From: Vreelandella sp042466685
Lineage (GTDB): Bacteria; Pseudomonadota; Gammaproteobacteria; Pseudomonadales; Halomonadaceae
Length of the DNA stretch: 64,000 bases
Direction of reading: 5' to 3'
Assembly: GCF_042466685.1 (NCBI RefSeq)
Contig: NZ_CP170448.1
Span: forward strand, 2,356,001-2,420,000
The notes under the pieces are model-generated. The model worked only from the letters and a program-made list of their open reading frames with translations. It did not search any database and was not told the DNA's origin. This document shows, in pieces, positions 18,442-27,813 of the stretch. The position numbers were made by a program, and so were the translations under genes. Numbering within the stretch: the stretch's first letter is position 1; each line of letters opens with the position of its first letter.

Positions 18442-18612
18442 ATGAAAGCACTCATCGCCCTTTGCCTGATTACCTTTACACTGGCAGGCTGTAGTTCAGG
18501 CCCCACCTCATCTAGAACGGCAGATTGCCGCCAGCTCGCAGAGGAGGCTGGCGACACCATGGTCTACGGCGATTGCATACGCGGCACGCAAGTAAATAAA
18601 GCTGGCTTTTAA
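18442..18612 (+). CDS. Small lipoprotein
   Basis: A 56-residue protein with a lipoprotein signal: MKALIALCLITFTLAGC, lipobox LAGC. The mature part is short, with two more cysteines (DCRQLAEEAGD and YGDCIRG) that could form a disulfide. A clear AAGGAG precedes the ATG by 7 bases. No family is recognised; a cell-envelope location is expected. The next gene (K+ channel) begins 92 bases later. Confidence 0.65.
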   Translation: MKALIALCLITFTLAGCSSGPTSSRTADCRQLAEEAGDTMVYGDCIRGTQVNKAGF

Positions 18613-18704
18613 TACCCCCTTCGTTTTGCGTTGATTGTGCATAACAACATCAACGCCCATGCCTAGAAAACTAGGCGGGTATATCACCACCGTAAGAGAC
18701 CGCT

Positions 18705-19772
18705 ATGCCTGTTATTCAGCAACTCATTCGCGTACTGAAAGCATCTACGCTACAAATTTCGTGGACATTCCTTCTACTTATTGTGTTGGCACACATGGGC
18801 ACTACATGGGTGCTTTTTTCGCTAGTCGGCGAAGCGATAGCCGACTCCCCTACCAATTGGGTCTACTTTTATGTGGTTGTCTCCAGCACCGTAGGGTTCG
18901 GTGATTTCAGTCCGACAACCATGGCTGGAAAGTGGATAGCCACGCTTTATCTTATCCCAGGCGGCATTTCACTATTTGCTGCCTTAATCGGCAAAGCCAC
19001 GGTCACCCTTTCAAATTTTTGGAGATTACAGATGCAAGGAAAAGGCGATTTTAGCCATCTATCCGGCCACACGCTCGTCATTGGCTGGCACGGAGAAACC
19101 ACTGAGCGCATTTTAGACATTCTCAAAGCTGATAAAGGCCTACCGGATGAAGTCGTGCTCTGCGTTACTAAAGAGATGAGCAATCCACGCCCGGCGGATT
19201 TAAAATTTATTAAGGGAGAGAGCTTCTCCAATGCTGAACTTCTCAAGCGGGCCGGGGTTGAGAGCGCCAGCCGCATTATCATCTACGACACGAGCGATGA
19301 GCGGGTTGCGACCGTCGCGCTGAGTGCCTACAGCCTTAAAGCAAAAAATGCCCATATCGTCGCCCACTGCGCCAATCCCGATACTGCAGCCATGTTGCGA
19401 CGTACCTTGCCAGGTATTGAATGCACCCAGGCCCTAGCACTGGAAATGCTGGTTCGCTCAGCTTCCGATGCGGGAATATCGCGGGTCGTCAACGAACTAC
19501 TCGCCGTTGATCGTGGCGCAACCCAATACCAAACCCGATTAATGCAGCCGCCTGCCGGTGCCACCTTTGGCGACTTATTTATGCAAGCAAAAAAGGTTTG
19601 CAACGCCACCGTGCTAGGCCTTGCCAACAGCAGCGATGACAGCGAAGGCAGCATGCTTAACCCTGCTACTGATCGACCACTGAAGGATGGGGACATTATT
19701 TACTACATGGCCAATACACGTCTTTCACAGCAACAACTGAGCGAGCTGCTCACCGAGGCGCACACAGTGTAG
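18705..19772 (+). CDS. Two-TM potassium channel with RCK (TrkA-N) domain
   Basis: A 355-residue ion channel. Two membrane helices flank a pore loop with the selectivity filter STVGFGDF (near residues 60-67). The cytosolic part is a TrkA-N/RCK nucleotide- or ion-binding domain beginning TLVIGWHGETTERIL. The layout matches MthK- and Kch-like channels that open with Ca2+, nucleotides or redox state. The filter residue order (TVGFGD) indicates K+ selectivity. It is convergent with the P-type ATPase gene, 3 bases away. Confidence 0.88.
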   Translation: MPVIQQLIRVLKASTLQISWTFLLLIVLAHMGTTWVLFSLVGEAIADSPTNWVYFYVVVSSTVGFGDFSPTTMAGKWIATLYLIPGGISLFAALIGKATVTLSNFWRLQMQGKGDFSHLSGHTLVIGWHGETTERILDILKADKGLPDEVVLCVTKEMSNPRPADLKFIKGESFSNAELLKRAGVESASRIIIYDTSDERVATVALSAYSLKAKNAHIVAHCANPDTAAMLRRTLPGIECTQALALEMLVRSASDAGISRVVNELLAVDRGATQYQTRLMQPPAGATFGDLFMQAKKVCNATVLGLANSSDDSEGSMLNPATDRPLKDGDIIYYMANTRLSQQQLSELLTEAHTV

Positions 19773-19775
19773 GGC

Positions 19776-22523
19776 TTAGGCGTTGTTGCTGGCTTGGGTG
19801 TTTTCTCCCCGCCGCAACACTACCTTCTCAACTTCCAGCACTATCATCATAGCGACACCGATAGTGATGATTAACACCCCATCGGTAATCCTCACTGGCC
19901 GAGTATCAAACAGGTGATGCATTATCGGTAGATACGTGAAGGCAAGCTGAGCAATGAAGACCAACGTCACCGCTATCAACACAGCGGGGGTTCCCAACAC
20001 GCCACGCCAGTTAAACGAAGTCATGTGCAGGTAGCGCACATTGAACAGATAGAACACTTGAAGCACTACGATGGTGTTAACCACTAAAGTACGGCTCAAG
20101 GGCAGCTCATCTCCTCGGCCAAGCGAGTAGAAGAACATCCCCAGTGCTGCTATCAGGAACAAAAACGACACAAACACGATGCGCCATACCAGGAAGGGGG
20201 TCAATAACCCCTGCCCTGGAGGCCTTGGCCGACGCTGCATGACATTGGGCTCAGCCTTCTCAAAAGCCAGCGACAAGCCGAGAGTGACCGCCGTGATGAG
20301 ATTGATCCATAGGATCTGGACGGCTGACATCGGCATGGCGAAATTAAACACAATCGCGGCAATGACAGCCAGCACTTGGCCCCCATTGGTCGGTAACGTC
20401 CAAGCCGTCACCTTGCGAATATTGTCGTAGACCACTCGGCCTTCATTCACTGCAGCCACGATAGAGGCGAAGTTATCGTCGAGCAGAACCATCTGTGAGG
20501 CTTCTTTTGCCGCATCGGTGCCTTTATGTCCCATACCAACACCGACATTTGCCTGCTTCAACGAGGGCGCATCATTAACGCCATCACCGGTCATAGCCAC
20601 GATGGCACCGGTCGCTTGCAGCGCTCGAACAATACGCAGTTTATGTTCGGGGTTAGTACGGGCAAAAACACTGGTCTCGCGAACGATGTCAGGTAGATCA
20701 CTATCAGCAATGTCGTCAAGTTCACGCCCCGTTATTACGTGCGGGTCATCATCAAGCCCTAACTGGCGCGCAATAGCCGCTGCCGTCGCGGCGTGATCGC
20801 CGGTAATCATTTTCACCCTAATACCGGCGGAATGGCACTCTTTAATGGCGGCCATTGCCTCCTCCCGCGGCGGGTCGATAAAGCCGATTAAGCCAACAAA
20901 AACCAACTCATCATCGAGGTCAGCAAACGACAGCTTATGGGAGCTGGATGAAACCTGCTTAGTCGCTAAACCGAGCACTCGCTCGCCCTGGGCAGCCGCC
21001 TCTGCGATACGTGCCGTCCAGGCATCCTTGTCCAGCGGCACACTTCCCTCATCAGCCGCCTGAAGTGAGCATAACTGCAGCAATTCGTCCGGAGCACCCT
21101 TGACGAATACCCTAGCCCCCTCCGTCGCATGGCAGTTTAGCGTGGCCATAAAGCGGTGCTTGGCATCAAAAGGGATCTCGGCAACGCGGGGCCACTCGTG
21201 CCGGGTAGCATCAGGCTCCAAACCAGCCTTGATGGCCAACACGACTAGTGCCCCTTCCATAGGATCGCCTATCGCGTGCCACTCTCCATCGCTATCGATC
21301 AGTTGAGCATCGTTGCATAGTAGTCCGGCCAAGATCAGGCTATCGATATCCGTCGGCCACGTATCTTTAGTGGCCTTCTCCGCCGTCTCTGCTGTTAATT
21401 GCCCTTCCGGCGCATAGCCCGCCCCCGACACCGTCATGCGGCCACTAGGGGCCTCCAGTCGACGCACGGTCATTTCGTTACGTGTTAGCGTACCGGTTTT
21501 GTCAGAGCAGATGACTGACGTTGCCCCGAGTGTTTCAACTGCGGGCAGCTGGCGGATAGCGGCGTTGCGTCGCGCCATACGCTGCACACCGATAGCCAGG
21601 GTAATGGTAATGACTGCTGGCAGGCCTTCTGGTATTGCTGCGACGGCCAAGGCCACCACCGCTATGAGCGCCTCCGACCAGACATGACCGCGCATCAATA
21701 CCGCGAAGGCAAACAGTACGACTGTGACAGCCAACGTAACCCAGGTGAACTGCTTGCCGAAGCGATTGATCTGCTGCAGCAACGGCGTGGTGAGTGGTTG
21801 AACATCGCGCAGCAGCGTACTGATACGACCGATCTCAGTATCACTCCCGGTGGCCACCACAACCCCTGTCGCTTGCCCAGTGGCTACCAGCGTGCCCGAA
21901 TAAGCCATGGAGTGGCAGTCGCCTAACGCGGCCTCCTTTGGTGCTGGTGCCACCCGCTTCTCTGCCGCCACCGACTCGCCGGTCAAAATAGCTTCCTCGA
22001 TTTGCAATGAGCTGGCACGAATCAGGCGCAGGTCTGCAGGCACGCGATCTCCTGCCTCCAACGAAACAATGTCACCCAAAACAATCTCATCGACGGGCAC
22101 TTCAGTATGTTTTCCTTCCCTAACCAGGTGGGCGTGTGGTGCGATAAGGTTGCCGATTGCATTGAGTGCTTTCTCTGCCTTGCCTTCCTGCACAAAGCCG
22201 ACCACGGCGTTGACCAAAACCACGGCAACAATGACCGACGCATCCACAAAATGCCCCAGCAAAGAAGCAGCGACGGCAGCCGCCAACAGGAAATAGATCA
22301 GTGCGTTATGAAAATGCGCGAAGAATCGAAGCAGCAGATGTCGGCCAGCAACTGCCGGCAACTGGTTACGTCCATACTTCTCTAAGCGCCTTGCCGCCTC
22401 ATCTACGCTTAGCCCCGATGGTGAAGTCTTCAAGTCGGCAAGGACATCCTCGGCGAGCCTGGCATGCACTGCTTGTGGCAAGTTTTCTGATGGCACAACG
22501 GTGTTGGCAGTAGGGGTTTCCAT
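19776..22523 (-). CDS. P-type cation-transporting ATPase (P2, Ca2+ or Na+/K+ like)
   Basis: A 915-residue P2-type ATPase in the inner membrane. An N-terminal cation ATPase domain precedes the actuator loop (LTGESVAAEK), the membrane segment AIPEGLPAVITI, the phosphorylation motif SDKTGTLTRNEM, and hinge motifs MITGDHAATA and TGDGVNDAPSLKQA. It resembles bacterial Ca2+-ATPases (PMR1/SERCA-like); the ion is not certain. The ATG at 22523 is preceded by GGGAG. An Anr/FNR-like site lies about 210 bases upstream. Confidence 0.9.
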   Translation of the reverse strand: METPTANTVVPSENLPQAVHARLAEDVLADLKTSPSGLSVDEAARRLEKYGRNQLPAVAGRHLLLRFFAHFHNALIYFLLAAAVAASLLGHFVDASVIVAVVLVNAVVGFVQEGKAEKALNAIGNLIAPHAHLVREGKHTEVPVDEIVLGDIVSLEAGDRVPADLRLIRASSLQIEEAILTGESVAAEKRVAPAPKEAALGDCHSMAYSGTLVATGQATGVVVATGSDTEIGRISTLLRDVQPLTTPLLQQINRFGKQFTWVTLAVTVVLFAFAVLMRGHVWSEALIAVVALAVAAIPEGLPAVITITLAIGVQRMARRNAAIRQLPAVETLGATSVICSDKTGTLTRNEMTVRRLEAPSGRMTVSGAGYAPEGQLTAETAEKATKDTWPTDIDSLILAGLLCNDAQLIDSDGEWHAIGDPMEGALVVLAIKAGLEPDATRHEWPRVAEIPFDAKHRFMATLNCHATEGARVFVKGAPDELLQLCSLQAADEGSVPLDKDAWTARIAEAAAQGERVLGLATKQVSSSSHKLSFADLDDELVFVGLIGFIDPPREEAMAAIKECHSAGIRVKMITGDHAATAAAIARQLGLDDDPHVITGRELDDIADSDLPDIVRETSVFARTNPEHKLRIVRALQATGAIVAMTGDGVNDAPSLKQANVGVGMGHKGTDAAKEASQMVLLDDNFASIVAAVNEGRVVYDNIRKVTAWTLPTNGGQVLAVIAAIVFNFAMPMSAVQILWINLITAVTLGLSLAFEKAEPNVMQRRPRPPGQGLLTPFLVWRIVFVSFLFLIAALGMFFYSLGRGDELPLSRTLVVNTIVVLQVFYLFNVRYLHMTSFNWRGVLGTPAVLIAVTLVFIAQLAFTYLPIMHHLFDTRPVRITDGVLIITIGVAMMIVLEVEKVVLRRGENTQASNNA

Positions 22524-22685
22524 GCTGTCTCCCAAACAAGCTAAAATTGAAGCAGTAAGGTCTTGTCGTCACAGGTTGAAGCACCACCGTTACAGTGTCT
22601 GCCATCTCCTTGACCGGCTCGTAAAAGGTTGGCGACTGTAACCGTTGATTCACGATATGCACTACCTTGGAGTGAGCGCGCTTTC

Positions 22686-22745
22686 AGTAAACCTCAATGA
22701 CATAAATAGCATGGTTTTATCAGTTAACTCATTGATCTTGAGCAA
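22686..22745 (-). promoter_or_regulatory. Anr/FNR-like site and -10 element upstream of the P-type ATPase
   Basis: TTGATCTTGAGCAA at 22732-22745 differs from the FNR consensus TTGAT-N4-ATCAA at one base. On the minus strand a TTTACT, usable as a -10 element, begins at 22691, about 47.5 bases from the box centre. The start codon is at 22523. That spacing puts the box near -60, the class I activator position. The site is weaker than the other two in this window. Confidence 0.4.
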
Positions 22746-22962
22746 AGAGCATAGATAATGCCCCTGCCATGCCTAAATTAAAAATAATGCTCATTTTTCA
22801 ACTTCTATTATTTAGCCTAAATTAGCTGTGAACATTTTTTAATGTCAGCACACCTGCAAAGATATAGAGAAAATTCAATAAAACCGGAGACATAAGTCGT
22901 ATTGCAACCAGCGCCCATTATACTTAACGGTTAATTATTAATAATTACTTCGCATTAAAACA

Positions 22963-23022
22963 TTGATATCGATCAATGTAGTAACAATTAAATTTTTCAG
23001 TAAAAGCAGTGAATACTATACT
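22963..23022 (+). promoter_or_regulatory. Anr/FNR box and -10 element upstream of the gene at 23050
   Basis: TTGATATCGATCAA (22963-22976) is a perfect palindrome and a perfect match to the FNR/Anr consensus. A TATACT -10 element lies at 23017-23022, so the box centre is about 59-61 bases before the expected start of transcription, the class I activation position. Low-oxygen induction of the downstream gene is inferred. Confidence 0.68.
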
Positions 23023-23049
23023 TCTCTCATCACGTGAGGAGGACAAACA

Positions 23050-23424
23050 ATGACAACATCAGCGTTTCAAAAAGCTTCCCCTAATACAGCCAATACCAAA
23101 GTATTTAATAACAATGACTTGCTTGTTTTTTGGTATCAACCTTGGGTTGAAACATCCAATTCGGCGGCCAAGCTGCACTGTATTTGGCTGGAAACAATTA
23201 ATGACGCATTTCGCCATGAAATCGACTTCCTTGCGACCATGGCACCCGTTTATAGCAAGCTTACACACTGCATGCTGGGCTTCAACGGGCCTCTGACGCC
23301 GGAATCGATGACATCCTGCTACCACCAAATCGCTGGCGAGATGACAGAAGCCACATTCAACCGCATGCGCAGCGTGTCGGAACTCAGTGAAGACTTCAAA
23401 GAGCGTCTTTGGTGTGAACTATAG
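23050..23424 (+). CDS. Uncharacterised 124-residue protein, probably low-oxygen induced
   Basis: A soluble, mostly helical protein with conserved-looking aromatic and Cys residues: WYQPWVE, LHCIWLETINDAFRHEIDFL, THCMLGFNGPL and EDFKERLWCEL. The central amphipathic helix resembles that of phasin-like granule proteins, but I cannot assign it to a family. AGGAGG precedes the ATG. The promoter carries a perfect Anr/FNR box. A strong hairpin follows the gene, so it is probably expressed as a single-gene transcript. Confidence 0.7.
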   Translation: MTTSAFQKASPNTANTKVFNNNDLLVFWYQPWVETSNSAAKLHCIWLETINDAFRHEIDFLATMAPVYSKLTHCMLGFNGPLTPESMTSCYHQIAGEMTEATFNRMRSVSELSEDFKERLWCEL

Positions 23425-23488
23425 GAACTGACACCGATGCGGTCATCAACAGACGGTCACAGCGCCCAAATGCAGTGGCGCATTTGAA

Positions 23489-23522
23489 GAGCGGTGGCTG
23501 GGGACATGCCCAGCCACCGCTC
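23489..23522. terminator. Strong hairpin terminator between convergent genes
   Basis: A perfect 14-base stem GAGCGGTGGCTGGG / CCCAGCCACCGCTC with a short loop, followed on the plus strand by CTCTATTTAAT. It separates the 23050 gene from the convergent BCCT transporter gene. Confidence 0.75.
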
Positions 23523-23558
23523 CTCTATTTAATACCTACTGTTTAACTATCTACTTGC

Positions 23559-25181
23559 CTATTCATCCGGCGCTAACTCCTCGCGCTTAGGGGGATTGCC
23601 CACTCTTACCTCACTAAGATCCTCATGGGAAAGGCCCCGGTACAACGCGAACATCATAGCGAACACCAAAATGAACATCGGTAGGCCAACTACCGTAATC
23701 ACCTCCTGCAAAGCGGTAAGCCCGGCATCACCTGCAAGCACAATGAGCATCGCGGCCAGCATGCCCTCAGAGACGCCCCAAAACACGCGTTGGTGCCATG
23801 GGCCCGGATCCGCGCTGCCGGTGCATAGCATATCAACAACCAGGGATGCAGAGTCGGATGAGGTGGCAAAGAAGATAGCGACGATCACAACGGCCAAACC
23901 CTGGATTAAGGTGGCAGCCGGGAAATTCTCAAAGAACGCGAACATGGCGAGTGGAATGCTTTCACCTACGGCGGCAGATAAAAGGCCAGCCTGCTCGCCC
24001 AGCGCTTCTCGGGCATCAGCGCCAATCCCATCAATCTCCATTGCCGACCAACCAAAGATCGCGAACCAGACCAGCGTGAAGATGGAGGGGGCGAAAAGCA
24101 CGCCAAGAACGAATTCGCGAATGGTACGCCCACGTGAAATGCGCGCTACAAAGATACCGATAAATGGCGACCACGTCACCGTCCAGGCCCAATAGAAGAC
24201 TGTCCAGCTACCCTGCCACCCCCAGGCGCCGCCCTCTCTGGAGTAGCTTGCAAGCGTGTCATTCCAGAACGCCATCGGCAGCAGGTTCGTTATGTAGAGG
24301 CCGAAGGTTTCGACTACAGCACGCAAAAGGAAAACGGTCGAACCGGTAAAGAGCACAAACAACAAAAGGCCAACGGCCATGGCGATATTGATATTGGAGA
24401 GACGCTTCACGCCTGAATCGAGACCCGCAACAATCGACCCCACGGCGACAGAGGTGAGTATGGCGATGATGATTACTTTGGTGATAACGGCATCTGGAAT
24501 ATCAAACAGTTCCGTTAGCCCCGCGTTGATCTGTTGGGTGCCCAAGCCTATAGAGACAGCTACCCCAAACAGCGTGCCCAGTATCGCGAAGACATCAAGG
24601 GATTTGCCAAGAGGCCCGTAAATACGCTCACCTAGCAGCGGATAAAATACTGAACTAAAGCGCATCGGCAGGTTGTAGCGATAGATGAAGTACGCAAACG
24701 CCAACCCTGGCATCGTGAAAATCGCCCAGGTATGTAGCCCCAGATGATAGATCGAAAAACTCATGGCATCGTCGGCGGCTTCCACAGAGAAAGGCACAAC
24801 ATCCGGCCTGGGGGGGTTAGAAAAGTGGGAAATAGGCTCCGCCACCCCCCAGAACATCAATACCGTGCCAATCCCCCCCGCAAACAGCATGGTGAACCAG
24901 GAAATATTATCGTAGGCTGGCTTTGCATCATTGCCACCCAAACGGATCGCCCCGTAACGGCTAAGCGCCGCCCAGAGCAGAAAGGCCACCCAGCTCGTCA
25001 CCCCTAAAATAAAGAACCAGCCAAGGTTGGTAACGATCCACTCCCGCCCGGCACCAAAGGCCGCCCCTATGGGACCCGGCGCAATCAGTAGCACCACAAG
25101 AAAAAGGATCATGATCCCTGCGGACGTAAAAAAAATAGTGGGATCCGTCTTGAGACCCAGTTTCTTCGCTAGTGCATCCAT
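23559..25181 (-). CDS. BCCT family betaine/carnitine/choline transporter
   Basis: A 540-residue secondary transporter with about twelve membrane helices, importing compatible solutes such as glycine betaine or choline with Na+ or H+. The family signatures are GGIGTVLMFWGVAEPISHF and the Trp-rich block WTVFYWAWTVTWSPFIG with FVARISRGRT after it. The substrate cannot be fixed from sequence; the cytoplasmic C-terminus is short (about 30 residues), unlike the long regulatory tail of BetT. The start has GGGAGGA. It fits a halophile's osmoadaptation. Confidence 0.92.
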   Translation of the reverse strand: MDALAKKLGLKTDPTIFFTSAGIMILFLVVLLIAPGPIGAAFGAGREWIVTNLGWFFILGVTSWVAFLLWAALSRYGAIRLGGNDAKPAYDNISWFTMLFAGGIGTVLMFWGVAEPISHFSNPPRPDVVPFSVEAADDAMSFSIYHLGLHTWAIFTMPGLAFAYFIYRYNLPMRFSSVFYPLLGERIYGPLGKSLDVFAILGTLFGVAVSIGLGTQQINAGLTELFDIPDAVITKVIIIAILTSVAVGSIVAGLDSGVKRLSNINIAMAVGLLLFVLFTGSTVFLLRAVVETFGLYITNLLPMAFWNDTLASYSREGGAWGWQGSWTVFYWAWTVTWSPFIGIFVARISRGRTIREFVLGVLFAPSIFTLVWFAIFGWSAMEIDGIGADAREALGEQAGLLSAAVGESIPLAMFAFFENFPAATLIQGLAVVIVAIFFATSSDSASLVVDMLCTGSADPGPWHQRVFWGVSEGMLAAMLIVLAGDAGLTALQEVITVVGLPMFILVFAMMFALYRGLSHEDLSEVRVGNPPKREELAPDE

Positions 25182-25464
25182 TATTATTCCTCCCTTGTCG
25201 TTCCAACAACATAGGAGTCATTGGCCGATAACGCCAAGGCGTCAGCGAACCGTGTTTGTCACTACGAGAGCTCCACCGCTTGACGATGGGTACGTACGTG
25301 CGAGATTAACGCCCTCAATATAAACGGTTGTTGCTTAGCTTGGGGAAGTCTCCGAATCTGATCATCTCTGACTCAAGTCATTTTCAGTGGGCTGTAACAT
25401 GCTATTGTTTAGCCACCTGATAAATCACAGGCACGCACGCTCATCGTTAACAGAGAGGTACTCA

Positions 25465-26952
25465 GTGTTCTACGTTCGCGCTTTCGGCCAATCGTTGCTA
25501 CACGCCTTGAAAAATTTGTTGCCGATTGTGGCGGTCGTGGTGTTTTTCCAATTGGTCGTACTTCAACAAGCGCCTGAAAATACGCTGAGCATGGCAGTCG
25601 GTTTGTTAATCGTGGCGGTAGGCGTTGCGCTGTTTCTTCAGGGCCTTGAGTTGAGCATTTTCCCGGTCGGCAAAAGCTTATCCAATCAATTTGCCAAAAG
25701 AGGCTCGGTGCCGATTCTGCTGGCGTTTGGGTTTGCGATGGGATTTTCTGCAGTGGTCGCCGAACCAGCGCTAATTGCGGTCGCTCAACAAGCCCAGGAT
25801 ATTAGCGCCGGCAAAATCGATGCACTTACACTCCGCTTACTGGTTGCCACCTCCGTCGGCATGGTCATTGCGCTGGGGGTTTTCCGTATTATCATCGGCT
25901 ACCCTCTGCACTGGTTTATGATCATAGGCTACATCACGGTGGTCATTGTCACCTGGTTTGCCCCGGAAGAAATTATCGGCCTAGCTTATGACTCAGGGGG
26001 CGTCACCACCAACATTGTCACGGTTCCCCTGATTGCTGCCCTGGGCATTGGCCTGGCCGCGTCCATTCGCGGTCGAAATCCGCTGACCGATGGTTTCGGA
26101 TTGGTTGCACTGGCTGTCATGGTGCCGATGATCACCGTGCAGCTCTACGGCATTATCGTCTACAGCGGCGGGGGCTTAGACGATGTGCAGGTGCTGGCTC
26201 TAAAGGATGAAGGTAACGCTATTTCAGGCGCGCTGAAAATGCTGTTGCAGCTGGCTGAGATGATACGAGACGTACTGCCCATCATACTGACCATCCTATT
26301 TTTCCAATACATTGTACTGCGGCGCGGACTCTCTAATCCTCGCAAAATAGTGTTTGGCTTTGTGCTGGTCATTTTTGGGCTCTACGCCTTTGTGGTGGGA
26401 CTTAAAATGGGGCTTTTCCCGATCGGCACCAGCATGGCCGAACAACTCATCGAGCTGGAACGCTTCGGCTTTATTTATCTATTTGCCTTCATGATTGGGT
26501 TTGCCACCACCATGGCCGAACCGGCGTTGCTGGCGGTGGGCAAGCAAGCAGAAGAGGCTGCCGCAGGGCGGATTAACGGCAACGCTATCCGACTACTGGT
26601 TGCCCTTGGCGTGGCCATTGGCATCAGCATTGGCGTGCACCGGATCATTGTCGGTGGCTCAATGCATTACTACATAATGAGTGGCTACACACTCGTGATC
26701 ATCCTGACCGCTCTAGCGCCTAAATACATCGTTGCCCTGGCTTACGACTTGGGCGGCGTCACTACATCAGAGGTCACTGTGCCACTGGTAACAGCACTAG
26801 GCATTGGTTTAGCCGCCAATATTGAGGGCCGTAGCGTCCTGATTGACGGTTTCGGGCTGATTGCTTTCGCGTCTATTTTCCCTATTGTTACCGTTATGAC
26901 CTATGCCATTGTGATGCATTGGTGGACAAATCGCAGAGAGGTGCACTCATGA
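25465..26952 (+). CDS. DUF1538 family membrane protein, two tandem repeats
   Basis: About 495 residues with two homologous halves, each a DUF1538 unit. The repeats show matching blocks: FGFAMGFSAVVAEPALIAVA versus FMIGFATTMAEPALLAVG, and AYDSGGVTTNIVTVPLI versus AYDLGGVTTSEVTVPLV. It therefore resembles transporters or channels built by inverted or tandem duplication; no substrate is known to me. I prefer the GTG at 25465, which has GAGAGG just upstream and starts at FYVRAFGQSLL. It overlaps the PII-like gene by 4 bases (ATGA). Confidence 0.85.
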   Translation: MFYVRAFGQSLLHALKNLLPIVAVVVFFQLVVLQQAPENTLSMAVGLLIVAVGVALFLQGLELSIFPVGKSLSNQFAKRGSVPILLAFGFAMGFSAVVAEPALIAVAQQAQDISAGKIDALTLRLLVATSVGMVIALGVFRIIIGYPLHWFMIIGYITVVIVTWFAPEEIIGLAYDSGGVTTNIVTVPLIAALGIGLAASIRGRNPLTDGFGLVALAVMVPMITVQLYGIIVYSGGGLDDVQVLALKDEGNAISGALKMLLQLAEMIRDVLPIILTILFFQYIVLRRGLSNPRKIVFGFVLVIFGLYAFVVGLKMGLFPIGTSMAEQLIELERFGFIYLFAFMIGFATTMAEPALLAVGKQAEEAAAGRINGNAIRLLVALGVAIGISIGVHRIIVGGSMHYYIMSGYTLVIILTALAPKYIVALAYDLGGVTTSEVTVPLVTALGIGLAANIEGRSVLIDGFGLIAFASIFPIVTVMTYAIVMHWWTNRREVHS

Positions 26953-27299
26953 AGTTTTCCGTTCTCGTTGCCATTGTTCCGGAAGATCAGGAACAGGAAT
27001 GCATCGATTCCGCCCGTGATCTTGGCGCCGGAGGCATTACGGTGATGACGGGTCGTGGCATAAGCAATACCGCCAAGAAAACCTTTTTCGGGCTTACCTA
27101 CGATGGTAGCCAGAGCGTTCTGGTAATGGTGCTCGAAAAAAGCCTGTCACTGCAAATTCTAAAAGCCATTCAACAGCAACTGATGCCCCAGGAAAACGAC
27201 TCTCAGGGGCTGGTGTTTACCTTTCCGCTAGAGCATCTCGGCGGCATTGACGTATCCCAGTTCCATAAATTTGAACAACACTTGAAAGAGAATATTTGA
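26949..27299 (+). CDS. PII-like nitrogen-regulatory-fold protein
   Basis: A 116-residue PII-family protein with an N-terminal beta strand (MKFSVLVAIVPEDQEQECI), a Gly-rich T-loop region (GAGGITVMTGRGIS) and the C-terminal strand. PII proteins are trimers that sense ATP/ADP and small effectors and gate membrane proteins. The ATG overlaps the stop of the DUF1538 gene, so the two are probably made in fixed ratio. By analogy with AmtB-GlnK, it may gate the DUF1538 protein; this is inference. Confidence 0.82.
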   Translation: MKFSVLVAIVPEDQEQECIDSARDLGAGGITVMTGRGISNTAKKTFFGLTYDGSQSVLVMVLEKSLSLQILKAIQQQLMPQENDSQGLVFTFPLEHLGGIDVSQFHKFEQHLKENI

Positions 27300-27311
27300 G
27301 GAGCTTCAGTG

Positions 27312-27701
27312 ATGAAACTGGTCAAAGATGTGATGGTTAGCGATGTGGCTTGCGTTTCACCCTTTGCTAAACTTCGGGAAGCGCTAAGCTTGATGAAGAA
27401 GCATAGCGTAAAATCGTTGGTCGTTGAGAAACAGCATCCCAACGATGCCTATGGGCTTATCACCTACACCAATGTTCTTAAAACAGTGGTGGCTGAGGAA
27501 GGCGATATCGACCTTCTTAACGTCTATGACGCCTGCGCCAAACCAGCGCTGTCGGTCGGCAAAAGCCTGTCAGTACGGCAGGTAGCAGCAATGATGACCG
27601 AACACCGGGTAAAGCGAATTTTGGTACTGGAAGACAACGACCTGCTAGGCTTTGTCACCATGGACGATATCATGGCGGTACTACTGGAGCAGGTAGAGTA
27701 G
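27312..27701 (+). CDS. Two-CBS-domain protein
   Basis: A 129-residue protein made of two CBS domains (KDVMVSDVACVSPFAKLREAL, then SVRQVAAMMTEHRVKRILVLED and GFVTMDDIM). CBS pairs bind adenine nucleotides and regulate channels, transporters and enzymes. It is the third gene of the DUF1538-PII operon, 12 bases after the PII stop, with GAGGAG upstream. Two separate nucleotide sensors beside one membrane protein suggest tight energy or adenylate control. Confidence 0.87.
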   Translation: MKLVKDVMVSDVACVSPFAKLREALSLMKKHSVKSLVVEKQHPNDAYGLITYTNVLKTVVAEEGDIDLLNVYDACAKPALSVGKSLSVRQVAAMMTEHRVKRILVLEDNDLLGFVTMDDIMAVLLEQVE

Positions 27702-27813
27702 TCGCCAGTTAACATTGATAAGCCACAAAAGGCGCCGCTACCCGCATCCGGATACTTAGTCCTCCAGATACGGATAAAAGCGCCCATCGTTAGGCATTAC
27801 GCGTTAGTCAGCG

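Larger units (their letters stand above)
22524..23049. other. AT-rich divergent intergenic region with two Anr/FNR-like sites
   Basis: About 525 bases between the divergent P-type ATPase gene and the small gene at 23050. I see no credible gene. It is clearly more AT-rich than its neighbours and holds two Anr/FNR-like boxes, each facing one of the two genes. Confidence 0.7.

Noticed and set aside
23596..24195. Long plus-strand open frame (199 codons) inside the BCCT transporter gene
   Set aside because: Antisense shadow of a clear membrane transporter gene; the translation is Ser/Thr/Ala-rich without domain features.
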